Assembly (NCBI RefSeq): GCF_039523235.1
Contig: NZ_BAAAEX010000008.1
Source: Castellaniella ginsengisoli
GTDB lineage: Bacteria; Pseudomonadota; Gammaproteobacteria; Burkholderiales; Burkholderiaceae_B
DNA: 64,000 nt
Strand: one strand, 5' to 3'
Positions 56,481-64,000 of the stretch are shown here, in pieces; within the stretch, counting starts at the first letter, position 1; every line of letters begins with the position of its first letter. The notes under the pieces are model-generated. The model was given only the letters and a program-made list of their open reading frames with translations, ran no database searches and had not been told where the DNA came from. Both the position numbers and the translations under genes were made by a program.

Positions 56481-57557
56481 CTAGCGTTGGGCGAACAGCC
56501 CCTGGGGCCGCATCAGCAGCACCAGCACCATCAGGACGAACGCCACCGCCGGCCCGTAGGCCGGATTCAGGAAGGCGGAAGTCAACTGCATGGCGATCCC
56601 GATGATGACCGACCCGACCAGCGCCCCCCAGGCGCTGCCGATCCCGCCCATGATCACAGCGGCGAATAAGGGCAGCAAGAGCACGAAGCCCATATCCGGA
56701 CGCATCTGCGATGCCAGCCCGTACATGACGCCGCCGATGGCGGCCAAACCCGCGCCGATGGCCCAGGTCCAGGCGACGACCTGCTCGGTATCGATGCCGC
56801 GCACCTGGGCCAGGTCGGGATTGTCGGCTGTCGCGCGCATGGCCTTGCCGATCCGGGTGCGGGTCAGCATCCAGTACAGCAGCGCCACCAGGACGATGGC
56901 CAGGGCGAACACGAAGAGCTGGTCCGCCTGCAGGCGCAAGCCGAACGGCAGGTACAGCGCGGGATTGGAGCGCCCCGAATAATAGAAATGGAAGTCCGAC
57001 CCCCAGACCAGGTAGACGATGCCGCGCAGCAGGAATTCCATGCCCAGCGAAGCCATGGCCAGCAAGACGAGCGGCGACTGGTGTTTGCGCAATGGCCGAT
57101 ACAGCAGCCGGTCGATCAGGATCGCCACGAGGGCGGTGATCACCGCCGCCAGCAGCAGGCCCGCGACCAGTTCCCAGCCGAAGGAGAAACGCCAGATGGG
57201 GTTGGACTGCGGCAGGACGAGCACCACGCCGTACGTCACGTAGGCCCCCAGGGTCAGAAATTCCCCATGCGCGAAATTCGGGAATTTCAGGACGCCGTAG
57301 CACAGGGTCAGGCCGATGCCCCCCAAGGCGATGATGCCGCCCAGCATCACGCCCCACGCGGTCAGGGACAGCATGTCCTCGACGCTGGTGCCCGAGAGCC
57401 AGCCTGCGACCCACATGCCGGCCAGCACCAGCGCCAGCACGCCGCCCACGAAGCGGCTGCTGCGCGCGCCGCCGGCGTCGCGGGCGTCGACGGTCTCGGC
57501 CTCCGGGGAATCCAGAGGCGGATTGTGATTCGCTGCGGATTGCGCCGAATCGGTCAT
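56481..57557 (-). CDS. livH: Branched-chain amino-acid ABC transporter permease (LivH-like)
   Basis: A 358-residue permease with about eight or nine membrane segments. GIGLTLCYGVLKFPNFAHGEFLTLGAYVTYG is the family signature (in part), and GKAMRATADNPDLAQVRGIDTEQVV is the coupling loop that meets the ATPases. The first 40 residues are hydrophilic and longer than in E. coli LivH. The ATG at 57557 has GGGAGGA 9 nt before it; the frame is open upstream inside livF. Confidence 0.9.
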   Translation of the reverse strand: MTDSAQSAANHNPPLDSPEAETVDARDAGGARSSRFVGGVLALVLAGMWVAGWLSGTSVEDMLSLTAWGVMLGGIIALGGIGLTLCYGVLKFPNFAHGEFLTLGAYVTYGVVLVLPQSNPIWRFSFGWELVAGLLLAAVITALVAILIDRLLYRPLRKHQSPLVLLAMASLGMEFLLRGIVYLVWGSDFHFYYSGRSNPALYLPFGLRLQADQLFVFALAIVLVALLYWMLTRTRIGKAMRATADNPDLAQVRGIDTEQVVAWTWAIGAGLAAIGGVMYGLASQMRPDMGFVLLLPLFAAVIMGGIGSAWGALVGSVIIGIAMQLTSAFLNPAYGPAVAFVLMVLVLLMRPQGLFAQR

Positions 57558-57561
57558 CGCG

Positions 57562-58269
57562 TCATCCTCCCAGGTAGAGGCGCCCGACATTCGGGTCGTC
57601 GAGCAGGTTCCGTCCCGTTCCTTCGTGGCGATTCTCGCCATTGGCCAGCACGTAGCCGCGGTGGGCCATCCCCAGGGACTGCCGCGCGTTCTGCTCGACC
57701 ATCAGAATGCCTACCCCGCTCTCGTTGATCCTGGCAATGCGCTCGAAGATCTCGTCCACCAGTTTCGGAGACAGGGCGGCCGTGGGTTCGTCCAGCAGCA
57801 ACAGCCTGGGATTCATCATCAGGGCGCTGCCCATCGCGACCATCTGCCGTTCGCCGCCCGACATCTTGCCCGCCAGTTGGCGGCGGCGCTGGCGCAGCTT
57901 GGGAAACATCGCGTAGACCCGGTCCTTGTTGTCCGTCAGGTCGACCTTGCCCATCGGAAAGGCGCCCATTTCCAGGTTCTCCTCGACCGTCAGCGCGGTA
58001 AAGACATTGGCCACCTGCGGGACATAGCACATCCCCAGGCGGACGATGCGGTGCGGCGCCTCATGCGTGATGTCGTGATCGTCGAAGGCAATCGAACCCT
58101 GGCGCGGATGCAGCAGGCCGAAGATCGTCTTCATCAGGGTGGACTTGCCGGCCCCGTTGGGCCCGATGATGGCGACGATCTCGTCGGCCTCGACCCGGAG
58201 AGACACCGCGCGCAGGATTTCGGTGTCGCCGTACCCCGCCGTGACGGCGTCAACCTGCAACAGCGGCAT
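57562..58269 (-). CDS. livF: Branched-chain amino-acid ABC transporter ATPase (LivF-like)
   Basis: A 235-residue ABC ATPase. Walker A GPNGAGKST, MCYVPQVANVFTALTVEENLEMGAF (Q-loop and LivF-type segment), signature MSGGERQMVAMGSALM and Walker B LLLLDEPTAALSP are present. It pairs with LivG on the cytoplasmic face. The ATG at 58269 starts 20 nt inside the end of livG. Confidence 0.92.
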   Translation of the reverse strand: MPLLQVDAVTAGYGDTEILRAVSLRVEADEIVAIIGPNGAGKSTLMKTIFGLLHPRQGSIAFDDHDITHEAPHRIVRLGMCYVPQVANVFTALTVEENLEMGAFPMGKVDLTDNKDRVYAMFPKLRQRRRQLAGKMSGGERQMVAMGSALMMNPRLLLLDEPTAALSPKLVDEIFERIARINESGVGILMVEQNARQSLGMAHRGYVLANGENRHEGTGRNLLDDPNVGRLYLGG

Positions 58270-59080
58270 ATTGCCCTCCCAGGTAGGCTTCCAGCACGGC
58301 GCGGTCATTGCGCACGGCATCGGGGGCCCCTTCCGCCAGCTTGCGCCCCTCGCTCATGACGATGACCGGATCACACAGGCTCATGACCATGTTCATGTCG
58401 TGCTCGATCAACAGAAAGGTGATTCCGCGCTCACGCGACAGCGTCTGGATGTTCCCGATGATGCTTTGCAGCAGCGTACGGTTGACCCCGGCCGCCGGCT
58501 CGTCCAGAAGGATGAGCTGTGGATCCGCCATCAGCATGCGGCCCATTTCCAGCAGTTTTTTCTGGCCGCCCGACAGATTGGCCGCATATTCGTGCTGGAC
58601 ATGGGTGAGCTGAAGGTATTCCAGGACCTCGCGCGCCTTGGCGAGATGGCGGGCTTCCTCGGCCCAGACGCGCCCCGGACGCAGCAGGGCATTCCACCAA
58701 TACTCGCCCGACTGCCCGGCCGGCACCAGCATGAGGTTTTCAAGGACGCTCATGGTGCCGTGCTCGCGCGGAATCTGGAAGGTGCGGGACAAGCCGCGAG
58801 AAAAGACCTGGTCGGGGCGCAGATGGCCGATGTCTTCCCCGTCGAGCAGGATGCGCCCGGAGTCGGGGGGAATGAAGCCGGTGATGAGATTGAACACCGT
58901 GGTCTTGCCGGCGCCGTTGGGGCCGATCAGGCCGGTGATGGTGCCGCGTTCCACCTGGAACGAACAATGATCCACGGCCCTCAGGCCACCGAAGCTTTTC
59001 GTCAGGTCACGGACTTCGAGCAGCGGATGCCGCTGGCCGACATCCGTTTCCGACAGGGATGATGCTGTCGAATCCGTCAC
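58250..59080 (-). CDS. livG: Branched-chain amino-acid ABC transporter ATPase (LivG-like)
   Basis: A 276-residue ABC ATPase. LTKSFGGLRAVDHCSFQV, Walker A GPNGAGKTT, the LivG hallmark RTFQIPREHGTMSVLENLMLV, signature LSGGQKKLLEMGRMLM and Walker B LILLDEPAAGVN are present. GTG at 59080 is chosen as the start because AGGAGG lies 6 nt before it; the frame stays open upstream into rnpB. It heads livGFHM. Confidence 0.92.
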   Translation of the reverse strand: MTDSTASSLSETDVGQRHPLLEVRDLTKSFGGLRAVDHCSFQVERGTITGLIGPNGAGKTTVFNLITGFIPPDSGRILLDGEDIGHLRPDQVFSRGLSRTFQIPREHGTMSVLENLMLVPAGQSGEYWWNALLRPGRVWAEEARHLAKAREVLEYLQLTHVQHEYAANLSGGQKKLLEMGRMLMADPQLILLDEPAAGVNRTLLQSIIGNIQTLSRERGITFLLIEHDMNMVMSLCDPVIVMSEGRKLAEGAPDAVRNDRAVLEAYLGGQYAAVAG

Positions 59081-59219
59081 CGATGCCTCCTGCAGGATTT
59101 CCACGATGGGAACCCGGCCGGCGTACCCTTTGCGCAGGGCGCCGAGGGCCGTCGGTTCGAAATGATGCTTCAGGGTATCACAGCCGCCGCGGCGACCGAA
59201 TGCGCATAATTCCCTATAA

Positions 59220-59624
59220 ATGCGGAACAGATCTATAGGCCGGATTCTGTACGCCGGGTTGCCCCGGCGGGCGATCATTCCTCTGGGCGGGCCATTGCTG
59301 GACCGCTCTAGCCATCTACCCGCATGCTCGGACGGGCCGCCCTGTCGGCACGAAGCCGGCGCATGCCTATTTGATGTTGCTCCCGATAGAGGTTGCCGCG
59401 TTTCACCCTGCCGCAGACCGCCCGGACTGGCCGGACGGACGGTACGGAGATGGCCGTACCGGTGTGCGCCTTGCGGCGCACCCCTGCGGCAGACTCGTCT
59501 CTGTGGCCCTGGTCCTCGGCTTTCCCCGAAGGGATCGCCGGACGGCCGTTAGCCGCTATCGCGCCCGATGGAGTCCGGACCTTCCTCGATGCCTTTCGGC
59601 ACCGCGATCGCCCGATCTGCCCCG
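59220..59624 (-). ncRNA. rnpB: RNase P RNA (class A)
   Basis: About 405 nt on the minus strand. Conserved blocks are GAGGAAGGTCCGGACTCCA near the 5' end, AGGGTGAAACG in the middle, AGAGGAATGATCGCC and ACAGAATCCGGCCTATAG near the 3' end. The outermost helix pairs CAGATC at the 5' end with GATCTG at the 3' end. A TACAAT -10 at 59637-59632 lies just upstream. The RNA is the catalytic part of RNase P, which trims tRNA 5' ends. Ends are estimated to a few nt. Confidence 0.93.
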
Positions 59625-59782
59625 CGCCGGCATTGTACCGCCTCGCGGTTCCGGACGAACCATCGCGTCGCCCATCCCGGCGGGTCACGCCCCCCCGGCA
59701 CACCGCTCTCCAAACTGCGACAATACCCTTTTGGTTCCGGCGCGCCCTGCGCGCCGGCGGCTGCTCTTCCGTTGCCCGCATC

Positions 59783-61630
<1,848 letters not shown>

Positions 61631-61777
61631 GATCCGCCAGGCGCGCAACTTCTCCACCCGGGGCATCTCTCCACCTCGTGCCTTGCAAGGCACTCGGATT
61701 CGCCAGGCGCGCAACTTCTCCACCCGGGGCATCTCTCCACCTCGTGCCTTGCAAGGCACTCGGATTCGCCAGGCGCG
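61631..61777. repeat. 66-bp tandem repeat, 2.2 copies, with internal palindrome
   Basis: Copies at 61631-61696 and 61697-61762 differ at one base (T/C at position 4); the first 15 bases of a third follow. Each holds the perfect 16-bp palindrome GTGCCTTGCAAGGCAC (61678-61693 and 61744-61759). The array fills the space between convergent uup and pyrC. It is too regular and too short for a CRISPR and codes for no credible protein. Confidence 0.9.
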
Positions 61778-61800
61778 GAATAGTCCGCAGGGACTATTCC
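61777..61800 (-). terminator. Hairpin overlapping the pyrC stop codon
   Basis: A perfect 10-bp stem GGAATAGTCC / GGACTATTCC with a GCAG loop contains the pyrC TAG (61796-61794). It probably blocks read-through in one or both directions; no T-run follows. Confidence 0.5.
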
Positions 61801-62924
61801 GCGTCCAGGCTCATCCAACCCAGGGTTTCTCCGGCGGCTAGGGGGACGACCACCTCATCGCCCAACGGCAGGTCGTGGGGGATGGGATTGGCCACGCGCT
61901 CCAGCGTCAGGCTGCCTCGATTGGGCTCCAGGCCATAGAAGGCCGGGCCGTGCAGGCTGGCAAAGGCCTCCAGGCGGTCCAGGCGGCCGACGGACTCGAA
62001 AGCCGTGGCATACAACGCCATGGCGTGGCGCGCCGTGTAGCAGCCCGCGCAGCCGCAATCCTGCTCCTTGGCGCCGCGCGGATGCGGCGCGCTGTCCGTG
62101 CCCAGAAAGAAACGGGGATTACCGCTCGTGGCGGCCTCAAGCAGCGCCTTGCGATGCGTTTCCCGCTTCAGGACCGGCAGGCAATACCAGTGTGGTCGCA
62201 AGCCGCCCTTGAACAGGGCATTGCGGTTGTACAACAGATGCTGCGGCGTCAGCGTGGCCGCGATGGGGCCCGGGGCCTGCGTCACGTAGGCTGCGCCGTC
62301 CGCCGTGGTCAGGTGTTCAAACACGACCTTCAGCGCCGGAAAAGCCTGCCGCAGGGGCTGCATGACCCGCTCGATGAAGACCGCTTCGCGGTCGAACAGA
62401 TCGACTTCCGGATCGGTGACCTCGCCGTGGACCAGCAGCGGCATGCCGCAATCCTGCATCGCCTCGAGCGTCGCACGGCACCGGCCCAGCAGATCCGTCA
62501 CGCCGGCGTCCGAATGAGTCGTCGCCCCGGCGGGATAGAGCTTCACCCCATGCACGAACCCGCAATCGCTCGCCCGGCGAATCTCGTCCGGCGTGGTGCG
62601 GTCGGTCAGATACAGGGTCATCAGCGGCTCGAAAGCCGGCGCTTCGCCCGTCTCCGCACACGCCTGGCGCAAGGCGGACAGAATCCGCTCGCGGTAGGCG
62701 CGCGCATCCTCGGTGGTCAGCACGGGCGGCCTCAGGTTGGGCATGATGATTGCCCGCCCGAACTGGCGTGCGGAATCCATCACCACGCTGCGCAGCACCG
62801 CGCCATCGCGCAGATGCAGATGCCAGTCGTCGGGCCGGATCAGGCGGATGCGGGCGGGTGCGTCTGCGGCCCCGGCCGCAGACGCGCCGCGATCCGGAGA
62901 CACGGGAAGAGAAGTCTGTGACAC
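61794..62924 (-). CDS. pyrC: Dihydroorotase
   Basis: A 376-residue zinc amidohydrolase of pyrimidine synthesis that closes carbamoyl-aspartate to dihydroorotate. DDWHLHLRDG carries the first metal pair, the carboxylated lysine is in GVKLYPAGATTHS, LLVHGEVTD and FEHLTTADGA bring further His ligands, and GTDSAPHP the catalytic Asp. This is the E. coli-like (class II) type. About 25 Ala/Pro-rich residues precede the core. The start is GTG at 62924. It is convergent with uup. Confidence 0.96.
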   Translation of the reverse strand: MSQTSLPVSPDRGASAAGAADAPARIRLIRPDDWHLHLRDGAVLRSVVMDSARQFGRAIIMPNLRPPVLTTEDARAYRERILSALRQACAETGEAPAFEPLMTLYLTDRTTPDEIRRASDCGFVHGVKLYPAGATTHSDAGVTDLLGRCRATLEAMQDCGMPLLVHGEVTDPEVDLFDREAVFIERVMQPLRQAFPALKVVFEHLTTADGAAYVTQAPGPIAATLTPQHLLYNRNALFKGGLRPHWYCLPVLKRETHRKALLEAATSGNPRFFLGTDSAPHPRGAKEQDCGCAGCYTARHAMALYATAFESVGRLDRLEAFASLHGPAFYGLEPNRGSLTLERVANPIPHDLPLGDEVVVPLAAGETLGWMSLDAE

Positions 62925-63009
62925 GGTCTGACAATCCTATTTTGTCTTTCGGGGAAACACGCGGTATGCTGCGAGGGCAATTCACTCAACACTGTAGGAG
63001 CCTGCATAC

Positions 63010-63282
63010 ATGGCAACCACCGAAAAGACCGGTCGCAAACCGAATGCGGCATTCATGAAGCCTCTCACCCCCAGTGCCACCCTGGCGGCCGTGATCGGTA
63101 ACGAAGCCGTGCCCCGCACCGAAGTCACCAAGCGCATCTGGGACTATATCAAGAAGCATAATCTTCAGGATCCCGCAAACCGTCGCAACATCAACGCGGA
63201 TGCCAAGCTGCGCCCCCTGTTCGGCAAAGACCAGGTTTCGATGTTCGAACTGACCAAGCTGGTCAGCCAGCATCTGAAATAA
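63010..63282 (+). CDS. SWIB/MDM2 domain protein
   Basis: A 90-residue protein made almost wholly of a SWIB fold: KPLTPSATLAAVIGNEAVPRTEVTKRIWDYIKKH (in part) followed by NADAKLRPLFGKDQVSMFELTKLVSQHL. SWIB domains are best known from eukaryotic chromatin remodellers but also occur as small bacterial proteins (for example in chlamydiae and betaproteobacteria), where their role is unclear. A GTAGGAG site lies 12 nt before the ATG. The basic N-terminus suggests nucleic-acid contact; that is inference. Confidence 0.9.
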   Translation: MATTEKTGRKPNAAFMKPLTPSATLAAVIGNEAVPRTEVTKRIWDYIKKHNLQDPANRRNINADAKLRPLFGKDQVSMFELTKLVSQHLK

Positions 63283-63441
63283 GCAGGATTGCGGCGGGCT
63301 GTCATGGCAGCCCCGCCTGCACGAAGCCAGTCGCGCCGGCCGGTGGCCGGACGACACGCCCGCCGCAAGTCGGGCGGATCGCCCCCCGCCCCGGGAGGGC
63401 AAAAGACCCGGCAGGGCGCCCCTAGAGGCTTTATGCCGCGA

Positions 63442-63810
63442 TCACAAGCCGGGCAAAGGGGTTTCACCCGCCCAGTGCGCCAGCCAGCCCTTGGCGACGC
63501 GATAGATGATCCAGACCACGGCCACCAGGCCCGTGATGAAACCCACGAAGATCAGGCTGCCCAGCGCGCTGAGTGCCAGCCAGAGCAGCCCCCACCAGAA
63601 AGTCCGGATGATCCAGTCGATGTGGCCGGCATAAACGGTACCGACCATATCGCCGCGTTTCAGGTAGGCCAGAACCACAGCGGCCAGGACGGCTGCACCG
63701 AAGATCCCGGCGGACAGGATGCCCACGGCGAACAGCGCGTACATCAGATGGATGAGTTGTCGCTGGTTCAGTCCTTTGTCCATGTCGGGGGTGTCATCGC
63801 CTTGAATCAT
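63442..63810 (-). CDS. Small membrane protein (DUF4870-like)
   Basis: A 122-residue protein with three hydrophobic segments at about 25-45, 70-88 and 88-108. The N-terminus HLMYALFAVGILSAGIFG and the following AYLKRGDMVGTVYAGHIDWIIRTFWW are the pattern of DUF4870/YIII-type small membrane proteins. Function unknown. It is read leftwards, away from the rRNA operon terminator. The 63283-63441 gap next to it holds no gene. Confidence 0.78.
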   Translation of the reverse strand: MIQGDDTPDMDKGLNQRQLIHLMYALFAVGILSAGIFGAAVLAAVVLAYLKRGDMVGTVYAGHIDWIIRTFWWGLLWLALSALGSLIFVGFITGLVAVVWIIYRVAKGWLAHWAGETPLPGL

Positions 63811-63880
63811 GAAAGCTCCTGCGAAGGCGCAGCCTGGCGCCAGCGTTTGAAAAGTCCATTCATTCTAAACCAGAAAAGAC

Positions 63881-63912
63881 AAAGCCCCTGCAGAATACTC
63901 TGCAGGGGCTTT
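63881..63912 (-). terminator. rRNA operon terminator
   Basis: A perfect 14-bp stem (AAAGCCCCTGCAGA / TCTGCAGGGGCTTT) with a 4-nt loop, followed on the minus strand by GTCTTTT, lies 11 nt after the 5S rRNA 3' end. Its strength and place mark the end of the rRNA operon. Confidence 0.9.
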
Positions 63913-63923
63913 GCGGTATAGAA

Positions 63924-64000
63924 GCCTGACGATGACCTACTTTCACAGGTGTCCACCCACTATCATCGGCGCGAAGGCGTTTCACTGTCCTGTTCGGGAT
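63924..64000 (-). rRNA. rrf: 5S ribosomal RNA, 3' part (5' part outside window)
   Basis: The reverse complement reads ATCCCGAACAGGACAGTGAA, then CGCCGATGATAGTGGGTG and GTGAAAGTAGGTCATCGTCAGGC, the conserved 3' two-thirds of betaproteobacterial 5S rRNA. The gene runs leftwards off the right edge, so the rest of the rRNA operon (16S and 23S) should lie to the right. Confidence 0.93.

Noticed and set aside
61631..61800. Repeat peptide (22-residue unit) or CRISPR-like array
   Set aside because: 66 bp is 22 codons, so every frame repeats; there are no unique spacers and no cas genes.

Overview
The window is about 64 kb of GC-rich chromosome carrying almost entirely housekeeping genes. Three features point to a betaproteobacterium of the family Alcaligenaceae (Bordetella, Achromobacter or Castellaniella type): the fused murE-murF gene inside a complete division and cell-wall (dcw) cluster, the gene content around lptD-surA-rsmA, and GC-rich dispersed intergenic repeats. 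The genus cannot be fixed from the sequence alone.

Layout. 1-1429: end of a minus-strand acyl-CoA group (a cut CitE-like lyase and an enoyl-CoA hydratase). 1533-7236: plus-strand run glyQ-glyS-gmhB-acyltransferase-YgjP-like metalloprotease-gloA, with overlapping start/stop codons through the metalloprotease. 7240-7408: tandem hairpin repeats. 7448-12187: lptD-surA-rsmA (outer-membrane assembly and 16S rRNA methylation), with pdxA missing from its usual place. 12351-15021: amgK-murU cell-wall recycling genes and a membrane protein. 15097-20178: two amino-acid importers, one GlnHPQ-like and one MetNIQ. 20179-20702: a structured repeat, an AT-rich palindrome and tRNA-Lys(UUU). 20745-29896: a phosphoesterase, a degenerate GH31-like protein, mnmC, an inositol-phosphatase family gene with an M20 hydrolase, a thioesterase and mgtE.

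29897-30970 is the only clearly accessory patch: a frameshifted vapC toxin gene between two inverted copies of a structured ~180-bp repeat. 30971-36297 holds secA, an M23 peptidase, dciA and lpxC. 36534-53439 is the dcw cluster, read right to left: mraZ-rsmH-ftsL-ftsI-murEF-mraY-murD-ftsW-murG-murC-ddl-ftsQ-ftsA-ftsZ. Most neighbours overlap by 4 nt. A near-consensus promoter with a four-box MraZ operator precedes mraZ.

53699-59080 is a branched-chain amino-acid type importer: a Tat-signal binding protein facing convergent livGFHM. Then come rnpB, uup, a 66-bp tandem repeat, pyrC, a SWIB-domain protein, a small membrane protein, and the 3' end of a leftward rRNA operon (5S and its terminator).

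I found no convincing new multi-gene system. The observations most worth following are the structured repeats (two families whose hairpin stems change while staying paired), the vapC remnant they enclose, the GH31-like protein with a broken acid/base motif, the cysteine-free mature LptD and the clear MraZ operator.
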